The notes under the pieces were generated by a model, which saw only the letters and a list, made by a program, of their open reading frames with translations, had not been told where the DNA came from and made no database searches. 64,000 bases of DNA from Gemmatirosa kalamazoonensis (GTDB lineage Bacteria > Gemmatimonadota > Gemmatimonadetes > Gemmatimonadales > Gemmatimonadaceae), in the NCBI RefSeq assembly GCF_000522985.1, contig NZ_CP007130.1:620001-684000 (forward strand), written 5' to 3'. Shown here piece after piece: positions 10,801-20,300 of this stretch. Both the position numbers and the translations under genes were made by a program. Within the stretch, counting starts at the first letter, position 1; each line of letters opens with the position of its first letter.

Positions 10801-11112
10801 CGGGCGGTGCGCGTGCACCACCTGCTGCGGCTGGCCGTTGGGCCCGGAGCGGTACGTCGTGCGCAGCAGCTCGTGCCGCGCCACGACCGTGTCCAGCGCG
10901 CCGCGGAGCGCCTCGGCGTCGAGCGCCCCGCGCACGCGGATCGCGCGCGGCACGTTGTACGCCGTCAGTCCCGGTGCTGCCCGGTCGAGCAGCCAGAGCA
11001 GCTCCTGCGCGAACGACATCGGCGCGACGTCCCCCGCCGTCGTCGCCCGACGCGGGATCCCGCCCTCCTCCGGTCCTGCGCTCTGCCCCGCCATCCGTGC
11101 CTCCGTCGTCAT
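7819..11112 (-). CDS. NRPS-C: single-module synthetase C-A(Asp)-PCP
   Basis: A single elongation module of 1,097 residues. The C domain has HHIVSDGWS near residue 167. The A domain (about 487-975) has LYTSGSTGTPKG, NHYGPTETT and YRTGDR. The PCP has FLDLGGHSLLAI near 1019. The pocket read against GrsA is DLTKVGHVGK, one change from the aspartate code DLTKVGHIGK, so L-Asp is the inferred substrate. ATG 11112 is chosen; a GTG at 11136 overlaps the TGA of NRPS-B as GTGA and would add eight residues, so translational coupling is possible. The gene ends by overlapping NRPS-D as ATGA. A free short C-terminal tail (ending GEAKE) may be a docking tail. The A domain is nearly identical in DNA to that of NRPS-B. 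Confidence 0.93.
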   Translation of the reverse strand: MTTEARMAGQSAGPEEGGIPRRATTAGDVAPMSFAQELLWLLDRAAPGLTAYNVPRAIRVRGALDAEALRGALDTVVARHELLRTTYRSGPNGQPQQVVHAHRPFALPVVDLTSLPADAREAEAERLVMAEATTCFDLGADLLLRARLIRLAADDHILVLVSHHIVSDGWSKGILFRELSAAYDALSAGRAPALAPLPIQYADFAIWQRAAAEGPELREHLDYWRGRLAQPLPTLELPTDFPRPAAQGFAGSRRDSVLPNDLVARLRELGQSYGATPYMVLLAAYQTVLHRYSGQADIITGSPIAGRTRPEVEGLLGYFANTLAMRTSFADDPTFAELLERISENAVDAYEHEAVPFEELVLELRAADAPGTPSHAPLFSCVLRMEDTLPDELRLGAASLEFLSLDIGQTKFDLTLLVAEVPQGLRLALGFRTDLFMPGYAERFLGHVRSVLEAAVADAEVRVSKIALLTAGERAQLAAWNDTAAALGAPATLVESFEAQAARVPERAAVVGADATLSYAELNARANALARQLRSLGVSSNTPVGLLLDRSAEAVVGLLGILKAGGAYMPLSVEAPAGRLATQLTESGAKVVVTDAAGAGKLPASVQAVTVDASGASSDANVDSVAAPDDLVYVLYTSGSTGTPKGVAVTHANAVHYARTISRVLGALDGLHFGMVSTLAADLGNTALLPSLIAGGTLHVLSKDVTTDPARFAEYVAAHPLDVIKATPNHVVALGTALPTTWLVVGGEALRPEVARTFLNAGTCRVLNHYGPTETTVGVLTHEVTTASLSGQTVPLGKPLANTHAYVVDAHGNEQPVGIPGELLIGGAGVARGYLKRDDLTAERFVAFHGERVYRTGDRVKRLPDGSIEFLGRVDDQVKVRGFRVELGEIEQVLRANPGVAQAVVVLRDEALVAYAVPKQAGYAVSHSDRPTREKLVEWLAAQLPEYMVPSAVVLLDALPLTPNGKVDKRALPAPDASAAAADTYVAPRTPTEGTVARIWQDVLKKERIGVTESFLDLGGHSLLAIRVLGRINKELGVRLALRALFETPTVTQIAAIVDTELRAREEAELARALAEIEGLSDEQVRGLTTGAGEAKE
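8195..9635. repeat. A-domain segment near-identical to 11415-12845
   Basis: The aspartate-type A domains of NRPS-C and NRPS-B match over about 1.4 kb with scattered substitutions only, while their C domains and PCP tails differ clearly. This is a recent duplication or gene conversion confined to the A domain. The ends are judged by eye. Confidence 0.85.
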
Positions 11113-11132
11113 CGCCCGTCGCTCGTCCACCG

Positions 11133-14100
11133 TCACGCCGTCCCCGCCCGCGCGCGGTCCACCGCGCCCGCGAGCTGCTCCAGCGTCGACGCCTCGAACA
11201 GCGTGCGCAGCGGCAGCCGCACGCCGAACGACTTGCTGATCTTGCCCAGCGCGCGGATGGCGAGCAGCGAGTGCCCGCCGAGCGCGAGGAAGTTGTCGCC
11301 CAGCCCCACGCGCTCCTTCTTCAGCACCTCCGCCCAGATCGCGGCGAGCTGCCGCTCCGTGTCGGTGCGCGGCTCTGCGAATTGCTCGCCCTGCTGCTCC
11401 GCCGCATCGGGGGCGGGGAGCGCGCGCTTGTCGACCTTGCCGTTCGGCGTCAGCGGCAGCGCGTCGAGCAGCACCACCGCGCTCGGCACCATGTATTCCG
11501 GCAGCTGCGCCGCCAGCCACTCGACCAGCTTCTCGCGCGTCGGCCGGTCGCTGTGGCTCACCGCGTAGCCCGCCTGCTTCGGCACCGCGTACGCCACCAG
11601 TTCTTCCTCATTGAGGACGACGACCGCCTGCGCGACGCCCGGATTCGCGCGCAGCACCTGCTCGATCTCGCCCAGCTCCACGCGGAACCCGCGGACCTTC
11701 ACCTGATCATCGACGCGGCCGAGGAACTCGATCGACCCATCGGGGAGGCGGCGCACGCGGTCCCCGGTGCGATAGACACGCTCGCCATGGAACGCGACGA
11801 ACCGCTCGGCCGTCAGATCGTCGCGCTTGAGGTACCCGCGTGCGACGCCCGCGCCCCCGATCAGCAGCTCGCCGGGGATCCCCACCGGCTGCTCGTTGCC
11901 GAACGTGTCGACCACATACGCGTGCGTGTTCGCGAGCGGCTTGCCTAACGGCACCGTCTGCCCGCTCAACGAGGCCGTGGTGACCTCGTGGGTGAGGACG
12001 CCGACGGTGGTCTCGGTCGGACCATAGTGGTTCAGCACCCGGCACGTCCCCGCGTTCAGGAACGTCCGCGCGACCTCCGGCCGCAGCGCCTCGCCGCCCA
12101 CCACGAGCCACGTCGTCGGCAGCGCCGTCCCGAGCGCGACGACGTGGTTCGGCGTCGCCTTGATCACGTCGAGCGGGTGCGCCGCGAAATACTCGGCGAA
12201 CCGCGCCGGGTCCGTCGTCACGTCCTTCGAGAGCACGTGCAGCGTGCCGCCCGCGAGCAGCGCGGGCAGCAGCGCGGTGTTGCCGAGGTCCGCCGCGAGC
12301 GTGCTCACCATGCCGAAGTGCAGCCCGTCGAGCGCGCCGAGCACGCGCGAGATCGCCCGCGCGTAGTGCACCGCGTTCGCGTGTGTGACGGCGACGCCCT
12401 TCGGCGTGCCCGTCGAGCCGGAGGTGTAGAGCACGTATGCCAGATCGTCCGGCGCGGCCACAGAGTCGACGTTCGCATCCGACGATGCGCCCGACGCGTC
12501 GAAACTCACCGCCTGCACGGACGCGGGCAGCTTCCCTGCCCCGACCGCGTCGGTGACGACGACCTTCGCCCCACTCTCCGTGAGCTGGGTCGCGAGCCGC
12601 GCCGCCGGGGCGTCCACCGAGAGGGGCATGTACGCGCCGCCTGCCTTCAGGATGCCCAACAGTCCGACGATCGCCTCGGCCGAGCGGTCGAGCAGCAGGC
12701 CGACCGGCGCGTTAGGCACCACGCCGAGCGACCGGAGCTGCCGCGCGAGCGCGTTCGCCCGCGCGTTCAGCTCCGCATACGACAGCGCCGCGTCCGCGCC
12801 GACGACCGCCGTGCGCTCCGGCACCCGCGCCGCCTGCGCCTCGAACAGCGCCACCAGCGTCGCCGGCGCGCCCTCGTCCGCCGCGGTCTCGTTCCACGCC
12901 GCCAGCTTCGCGCGCTCCGCCGCCGTCAGCAGCGGCAGCGCCGACACGCGACGCGTGGGCTCCGCGACCGCTGCCTCCAGCACGGTCGTCAGATGGCCGA
13001 GGAACCGCTCCGCGTAGCCGCCCGTGAACAGGTCCGTCCGGTACCACAGCGCGAGCTCCAGCCCGTCGGCCCGCTCCGTCGCGAGGATCGTGAGGTCGAA
13101 CTTCGTCCCCGCCGCGTCCAGCTCCACCGGGCTCGTCGCCGCGTCGCCGAGCGTGAGCTCCGCGCCGAGCGTGTCCTGCATCGTCAGCACCACGCGGAAC
13201 AGCGGCGCGTGCGACTGCGCGGCCCCACGGCTCCGCTGTAGCTCCAGCACGAGCGACTCGAGTGGCGTGTCCTGGTGCTCGAACGCGCCGAGCACCGTCT
13301 CCGACGCGCGCGCGAGGAGCGCCGCGAAACTCGGATCGCTCTCGAAGCGCACGCGCATCGGAAGCGCCTGCGAGAAGTAGCCGACGACGTCCTCCAGCTC
13401 GCGCCGCGTGCGGTTCGCGACGGCCGACCCGATCACGATGTCGTCCTGCCCCGAGTAGCGGCGCAGCACGGTCGCGTACGCGGCGAGCAGCACCGTGTAC
13501 GTCGTCGTCGACGTCCGCTGGGCGAGCGCGCGGATCGCGGCGTGCAGCGCGGGCGGCAGCACCACCGTGCGCCGCGCGCCGGCGAAGCTCTGCACGGCGC
13601 CGCGCGCGAAGTCGGTCGGCAGCTCCAGCACCGGCAGGTCGGCCAGCCGCGCGCGCCAGTAGCCCAATGCGGTCTCCAGCGCCTCGCCGCGCAGCGTCGC
13701 GCGCTGCCACGCCGCGAAGTCGCCGTACTGCAGTGCCGGCGGCGGCAGCTCCGTGCCCGCGTACAGCGCGCCGAGGTCGCGGAAGATCTGCCCGTACGAC
13801 CACGCGTCGGACACGATGTGGTGCGTGAGCAGCAGCAGCACGTGGTCGTCGTCGGCCAGCCGCGCGAGCGCCGCGCGGAACCCCGGCTCGCGCGCGAGGT
13901 CGAACGGACGGTTCGCCTCGGCGCGCAGCGCGGCGAGCGCCGCCGCCTCGCGCTCCGCGGCGGGCACCGCGCGCACGTCGTGCACGACGAGCGCGAACGG
14001 CGCCGCCGGTCGCACCACCTGCACCGCACCGTCCCCCTCCGCGGCGAACACCGTGCGCAGCGACTCGTGGCGCGCCACCAGGCCGCCTAACGCGCGCTCC

Positions 14101-14360
14101 AGCGCCCCGACGTCCAGCGGGCCGCGCACGCGGCGCGCGAGCGGCGAGTTGTACGCCGTCAGGCCGGGCGTCGCGCGGTCGAGGAGCCACAGCACCTCCT
14201 GCGCGTACGTCGCCGGCACCGGCGCCGCCGGGTCGCGCGGCGCGATCGCGCCGCCGCCCTCGTCGGGCGCGTCGAGCCCCTCGGCCGCCAGCAGCTCCTC
14301 GATCAGCCGCTGGCGCTCCCGCTCGAGGTCGAGATCCGCGCGCGTCGTCTGACTCTCCAT
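11133..14360 (-). CDS. NRPS-B: single-module synthetase C-A(Asp)-PCP
   Basis: A single elongation module of 1,075 residues starting with a charged N-terminal helix (MESQTTRADLDLERE), a possible docking region. The C domain has HHIVSDAWS near residue 180, with Ala where the family usually has Gly. The A domain (about 503-977) has SGSTGTPKG, NHYGPTETT and YRTGDR. The PCP has FLALGGHSLLAI near 1033. The pocket is DLTKVGHVGK, an aspartate-like code identical to NRPS-C. It starts 19 bases after the stop of NRPS-A, so the genes form one transcript. Asn is a less likely alternative substrate (usual code DLTKLGEVGK). Two consecutive Asp modules beside a SyrP-like hydroxylase suggest at least one beta-hydroxy-Asp in the product; this is inference. 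Confidence 0.94.
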   Translation of the reverse strand: MESQTTRADLDLERERQRLIEELLAAEGLDAPDEGGGAIAPRDPAAPVPATYAQEVLWLLDRATPGLTAYNSPLARRVRGPLDVGALERALGGLVARHESLRTVFAAEGDGAVQVVRPAAPFALVVHDVRAVPAAEREAAALAALRAEANRPFDLAREPGFRAALARLADDDHVLLLLTHHIVSDAWSYGQIFRDLGALYAGTELPPPALQYGDFAAWQRATLRGEALETALGYWRARLADLPVLELPTDFARGAVQSFAGARRTVVLPPALHAAIRALAQRTSTTTYTVLLAAYATVLRRYSGQDDIVIGSAVANRTRRELEDVVGYFSQALPMRVRFESDPSFAALLARASETVLGAFEHQDTPLESLVLELQRSRGAAQSHAPLFRVVLTMQDTLGAELTLGDAATSPVELDAAGTKFDLTILATERADGLELALWYRTDLFTGGYAERFLGHLTTVLEAAVAEPTRRVSALPLLTAAERAKLAAWNETAADEGAPATLVALFEAQAARVPERTAVVGADAALSYAELNARANALARQLRSLGVVPNAPVGLLLDRSAEAIVGLLGILKAGGAYMPLSVDAPAARLATQLTESGAKVVVTDAVGAGKLPASVQAVSFDASGASSDANVDSVAAPDDLAYVLYTSGSTGTPKGVAVTHANAVHYARAISRVLGALDGLHFGMVSTLAADLGNTALLPALLAGGTLHVLSKDVTTDPARFAEYFAAHPLDVIKATPNHVVALGTALPTTWLVVGGEALRPEVARTFLNAGTCRVLNHYGPTETTVGVLTHEVTTASLSGQTVPLGKPLANTHAYVVDTFGNEQPVGIPGELLIGGAGVARGYLKRDDLTAERFVAFHGERVYRTGDRVRRLPDGSIEFLGRVDDQVKVRGFRVELGEIEQVLRANPGVAQAVVVLNEEELVAYAVPKQAGYAVSHSDRPTREKLVEWLAAQLPEYMVPSAVVLLDALPLTPNGKVDKRALPAPDAAEQQGEQFAEPRTDTERQLAAIWAEVLKKERVGLGDNFLALGGHSLLAIRALGKISKSFGVRLPLRTLFEASTLEQLAGAVDRARAGTA
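11415..12845. repeat. A-domain segment near-identical to 8195-9635
   Basis: The NRPS-B partner of the duplicated Asp-type A domain. Sites where one copy has GCCTAAC and the other GCCCAAC or an unrelated codon pair (for example near 12655 versus 9433, and 12709 versus 9502) show that this heptamer is gained or lost between recent copies. Confidence 0.85.
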
Positions 14361-14379
14361 TCGTCCGTCCCGTCGCTGC

Positions 14380-17300
14380 TCAGGTGCTCGCGACGCGGGA
14401 TGCTCCCGCGCGCCGTAGTTCGTCGGGCGTCATCGCCAGCACGCGGCGCACGACCTGCGCGACACGCTCCAGCTGCCCGGGCTTGCGCTCCCGCGCGGTG
14501 AGCGCGGCCGCGAACGCCGCCACCGTCGGGTGCTGGAACAGCAGCCGCACCGGCGCCTCGACCTGCAGCGTCGAGCGCACGCGCGACACGATCTGCGTGG
14601 CCACCAGCGAGTAGCCGCCGAGCGCGAAGAAGTCGTCCTCGGCCCCCACGCGCTCCACGCCCAACACCTCGCCCCACAGCGCCGCCACGACGGCCTCCGT
14701 CGCGGTGCGCGGCTCCACGTACGCGCGCGCGCCGCCGACTCCGTGCTCGTGCGCGGCCGCCGCCGGCGCCGGCAGCGCGGCGCGCAGCGCGTCCACCGTG
14801 GCGCCGGGCGCGGACACCATCGCCAGCAGCGCGTGCCGCAGCCCCTCCGCCATCTCGCGCGCCGACGCGTCGTCGAAGTAGCGCGCGTCGTACGTCACCC
14901 GCAGGTCGAGCGCGTCGCTCCCCGCCACGATCACCGACAGCGGGTACGCCGTGCGCGTCGGCACGTGCACGAGCTCCGTGCGCACCGCGTCGCCGAGCCA
15001 CGAGCGCGTCAGCTCCTCCGCGTCGTCGTGCTGGAACACGAGCAGCGTCTCGAACAGGCGCGCGCGCCACGGCACGCCGCTCCACTCCTGCACGCGCTCC
15101 AGCGGCGTGTGCGCGAAGCTCTGCATCTCGGCGAGCCCCTCGTGCACCGTGGCGAGCCACGCGCCTAACGATTCGCCCGGCGCGACGCGTGCCCGCAGCG
15201 GCAGGTTGTTGATCGTCAGCCCCACGAGCCGCTCCACGTCCGGCACGCCCGCGTCGCGCCCGGCCACCGTCACGCCGAACGACACGTCGTCGTGGCCGCT
15301 GCGACGCGCGAGCCACAGCGCCCACGCCGCCGCCACGAGCGTGTTCGCCGCCACGCGGCTCGCGCGCGCCAGCGCGTGCACCTCACGCGTCTCCTCGGCC
15401 GTGAGCGTCGCGCTCACCTCGGCCGGCTCGGACGCGTCGACGTCGCCGCGCAACGGCAGCAGCGGCAGCCGCGGCGGCGGGGCGAACCCGTCGAAGTGCC
15501 GCGCCCAGAAGCGCCGTGCCTCGTCGAGCGGACGCTCCTGCTGCCACGCCACGAAGTCCGCGTAGCGCGCCGCGCGATCGAGCGCCGGCCGCTCGCCGCG
15601 CACGAGTGCCGGGTACGCGCGCGAGATCTCCAGCAGCACGAGCGGCCACGACCAGCGGTCGAGCAGCAGGTGATGGTTGCTCCACACCAGCTCGTACTCG
15701 TCGTCCGCGAGTCGCACGAGCATCAGCCGCATGAGCGGCGCCCGGTCCAGCGCGAATCCCGCCGCGCGATCGGCCTCCAGCAGCTCGTGCAGCCGTCGCG
15801 TCTGCTCCTGCTCCGTCAGGCCGCGCAGGTCGTGCTCGGCCCACGGCAGCTCGGCGCGGCGCCGGACCACCTGCACCGGCTCCGACACGCCGTCCACCGC
15901 GAACGCGGTGCGGAAGATCGCGTGCCGCGCCGTGACGAGATCCCACGCCGCGTGCAGCGCCGTCGCGTCGAGCGGCCCGCGCAGCCGGTAGCGCCACTGC
16001 TCGAACCCCGGATCGCCGGCCGAGTGCGCGTAGCCGAGGAACAGCCGCTGCATCGGCACGAGCGGGTAGACGTCCTCCACGTCGCGCGCGCCGGCTGCGC
16101 CGTTCGTCAGGCGATCCACCGCCGCCTGGTCCAGCCGCGCGAGCGGGAAGTCCGACGGCGTGTAGCCGCCGACGCCGGGCGCCGTGCAGTGCGCGACGAG
16201 CGCGCGCAGCGCGGCGACGTACGCGTCGGCCATGCCGGCGATCGTCTCGCGGCGGTGCGTGCGCTCGCTGTAGCTCCAGCGGATCTCGAGCCGCCCGTCG
16301 ATCACGAGCGCGTTGATCTCCAGCAGATGGCGGCGCACCGTGCGCGGCCCGTACCACGACCCCGTGCTCTCCGGCGCGTGCGCGAACAGCGTCGACCCGG
16401 CGACCACCTGGTCGAACTGCCCCATGTAGTTGAACACCACGTCCGGCGTCGTCTGCGCGCGCAGCGTCTCCGCGCCGTCGCCGAGGTAGCGCAGCACGCC
16501 GTAGCCCACGCCGCGGCCGGGCACCGCGCGCAGTCGCTCCTTCGTCTCGCGCAGCCGCGCGCCGAGGTCCGCCGCGCCCAACGGCAGCCGCACCGGGAAG
16601 ATGGTCGTGAACCAGCCGAGCGTGCGCGACAGGTCCGCCCCGTCCACCAGCGCCTCGCGGCCGTGCCCCTCCAGGTTGACGACGATGTCGCCGCCGCTCG
16701 GCCCGACCCAGCCGCCGAACGACTCGGCGAGCGCGGCGAGCAGCGCATCGTTGATCTGCGTGTTGTACGCGGCGGGCACCGCCTGCAGCAGCGCGCGCGT
16801 CTCGTCCTCGCCGAGCCGCACCACCACCGTGTCGGTGTACGCCGCGAAGTCCTCGCCCGACGCGGCGAGATCGCGCGGCAGCCGCACCGACGCCGGCGAG
16901 CCGACCGCCTCCCAGTACGCCAGCTCGTTCCGAAGCGTGTCGCGCACCGACGCGTCGTTCAGCCGCGTCGCCCACGCGCCGAACGGCGTCGTGCGTGCCG
17001 GCAGCGCGATCGGCGACCCGGCCGCGCGCTGCGTGTACGCCGTCTCGAGATCCTCGCGCAGCACGCGCCACGACACGCCGTCGATCGCCAGGTGGTGCAC
17101 CGCGACGAGCAGTCGCGCCGGTCGGTCCGCTCCGAGGCGGAACAGCGCCGCGCGCAGCAGCGGGCCGCGCGCGAGGTCGAGCGTCCCCTGCACGCGCACG
17201 CTCGCCTCGGTGATCGCCGCGTGCTGGGACGTCTCGGGCAGGTGCCCCAGCTCCACCACCTCGATGTGCGCCGCGGGCGCGTCCGCCGCGCACCGCGCGC

Positions 17301-20300
17301 GCCACCCGTTCGGCGTCCGCTCGAAGCGCAGGCGCAGGCTGTCGTGGTGCCGCGTCACCGCGTCCACCGCGTCGGCGAGGACGGCGTCATCGAGCTCCGC
17401 CGGCGCGGTGAACAGGAAGGCCTGGTTCCAGTGGTGGAGCTGCTCGCGCTGCCCCTCGAAGAACCAGTGCTGCACCGGCGTGAGCGGGACCTCGCCCACG
17501 ATCTCGGCGTGCGCCACCGCGTTCGCCGTCGTCGTCTGCGCGACGTGCGCCAGCGACGCGACGGTCGGATGACGGAGCACCTGCGTCAGCGAGAGCTTGA
17601 GCCCTGCGAGCGCCGCGCGTGCGACGATCTGCACGCTCAGCAGCGAGTCGCCGCCGAGCTCGAAGAAGTTGTCGTCGACGCCGACGCGCTCCACGCGCAG
17701 CACCTGCGCCCAGATCTCCGCCAGCGTACGCTCGGCGTCGGTGCGCGGCGCGACGTAGCGGCCGGACAGCGCGGCGCGCCCCACGCCCTCCGCGTCGGGA
17801 AGCGCGCGCCGATCGACCTTGCCGTTGCTCGACAGCGGCAGCGCGGGCAGCCACGCGAACACCGCGGGCACCATGTACTCCGGCAGCGTCGCGAGCAGGT
17901 GCTCTCGCAGCGCGCCCGCGGACAGCGGCTCGCGGGCCGCGACGAGGAACGCCACGAGGCGCTGCTCGTTGCCGGCGCCGCGCGCGACGACCACCGCGTC
18001 GCGTACGCCCGCATGCGCGAGCAGCGTCGCCTCGATCTCGCCGAGCTCGATGCGGAAGCCGCGAATCTTGACCTGGAAGTCGAGCCGCCCGAGGTACTCC
18101 ACCGTGCCGTCGGGCCGCCACCGCGCGAGGTCGCCGGTGCGATAGAGCCGGGACTCGGGACTCGGGACTCGGGACTCGGGCGCTTCTCCCCCCCGCGTCC
18201 CGCGTCCCGAGTCCCGCGTCCCGAACGGGTCCGGAACGAAGCGCTCGGCGGTGAGATCAGGCCGATTGTGATAGCCCATCCCCACCTGCACGCCGCCGAG
18301 GTACAGCTCCCCGGCGACGCCGATCGGCACCGGCCGCCGCTCGGCGTCGAGCACGTAGACGCGCGTGTTCGCGACGGGCCGGCCGATCGGCACGACCGCG
18401 GGCGGCTCGGGGCTCGGGGGGCACGGCCAGTACGTCACGTCCACCGCGCACTCCGTCGGCCCGTACAGGTTGTGCAGCCGGCTCCCCGGCAGCGCCCGAT
18501 AGAACCCCGCCACCAGGTCCGGCCCCAGCGCCTCCCCGCTCGCCATCACGTCCCGCAGCGAGGCACACCCCGCCGCCGTCGGCTCCGCGAGGAACGCGCG
18601 CAGCATCGAGGGCACGAAGTGGCACACCGTCACCCCGTGCCGCTGGATCGTCGCCGCCAGGTACGCCGCGTCGCGATGCCCCCCGGGCCGCGCCAGCACG
18701 AGCTTCGCCCCGCTCATCAGCGGCCAGAAGAACTCCCACACGCTCACGTCGAAGCTGAACGGCGTCTTCTGCAGCACCACGTCGCCCGCGCCCAACGCGT
18801 ACTCCGCCTGCATCCACCGCAGCCGGTTCACGATCCCGCGCTGCGCATTGAGCGCCCCCTTCGGCCGCCCCGTCGACCCCGACGTGTAGATCATGTACGC
18901 CACATCGTCCGCCGCCGGCCGCGGCAGCGGCACAACGTCATCCGCGTGATCCGCCACATCCGCGCGATCCGCGTCCTCCGCCGCGCCGTCGAGCAGCACG
19001 AGGGTCGCCTGGTGCGCCGGCAGCGTCCGCGCGAGGGCCGCCGTCGTCAGCAGCACCGGCGCCCCGGAGTCGGCGAGCATGTACGCCACGCGCTCCGCCG
19101 GATACTCCGGATCGACGGGCACGTACGCCCCCCCCGCCTTCCCCACCGCCACGAGCGCGACCACCAGCTCGACCGAGCGCTCCGCGCACACCGCGACGAG
19201 CGCCCCCGCACCCACGCCTAACGCGCGAAGCCGCCGCGCCAGCGCCGCCGCGCGCGCATCGAGCTGCGCGTACGTCAGCGAGGCACGCTCGTCCACCACC
19301 GCGACCGCGTCCGGCGTCCGCGCCGCCTGCTCGGCCAGCAGCGACACCAGCGTCGCGTCCTCGCTGCCTAACGACCGCGCCGTGTCGTTCCACTCCTCGA
19401 CCACCAGCCGCCGCTCCGATTCCGGCAGCGGCGAGAGGTCGCCGAGCAGCGCGCGCGGGTTCGCCGCCATCGCTTCGAGCAGCGTCGCGAGGTGATCGAG
19501 CAGCCGCGCCGCCGTCGCGTCGTCCACCACGTCGCGCGCGTTCTCGATCTCCAGTCGCAGCTCCGTGCCGCCGTACAGCAGCCCGGTGAGCGCGAAGTTC
19601 GTCCCGCCGAACAGCTCGAAGTCGCGCTCCGCCATCCCCCCGCCGAGCGTTCGCATCGTCGGGCCGAGCGGCAGGTTCTCGAACACTACCTGCGTGTCGA
19701 ACAGCGGCGTGTCCGTGGGCACCTCGCTCCACCGGTGCACGAGTCGCAGCGGTGTGTGCTCCACCGCGAACATCGACCGCCACGTCTCGCGCAGCTCCGC
19801 GAGCCAGTCCACGAGCGACACGTCGGGACGCACGCGCGCCCGCACGGGGAGCGTGTTGATGAACAGCCCCACGATGTCGTCCGCGCCGTCGATCGTCCCC
19901 TTCCGGCACGCGCGCGTCGCGCCGAACACGACGTCCGGCTCGCCGGCGTGATACGCGAGCATGAGCGCCCACGCGCCCTGCACGACGGTGTTCATCGTCA
20001 GGCCGTGCTCGCGCGCCATCCGCTCCAGCGCCGCCGTCGGCGCCGCGTCGAGCATGCGCTGATGCAGCCCGCGGCCGCCCGCCTGCTCGTTAGGCGCGCG
20101 GAATCCCGCCGGGATCGGCGTCGGCCGCCGCAGTCCCGCCATCCGCTCGCGCCAGTACGGCTCCGCCGCGTCGAAGTCCTTCGCGCCGTACCACGCTACG
20201 AAGTCGCGGTACGCGCGCCGCTCCGGCAGCCGCGCTGCCGCCGGCGTCGCCGCCTCGTACACCGCGAACAGCTCGCGCAGCACGATCGCGAACGACCGGC

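Larger units (their letters stand above)
18042..19396. repeat. A-domain segment near-identical to 5020-6370
   Basis: The NRPS-A partner of the duplicated Ser-type A domain. It carries the same GGGACTC hairpin and the same one-armed ATCCGCG repeat at matching positions, so those elements were present before the segment was copied. Confidence 0.85.

Noticed and set aside
11415-12845. Initial impression that the NRPS-B and NRPS-C A domains lack the Asp that binds the amino group (ADLGNT instead of FDxSxxE)
   Set aside because: Aligning from the LLxG segment backwards puts the Asp in register and yields DLTKVGHVGK, an Asp-like code. The A domains look normal.
15292-19221. Plus-strand open frame of about 1,300 codons opposite NRPS-A, and many similar ones across 1-22,000
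   Set aside because: They are antisense shadows produced by very high GC. Their translations are Arg/Ala/Gly-rich without domains, while the minus strand gives continuous NRPS motifs.
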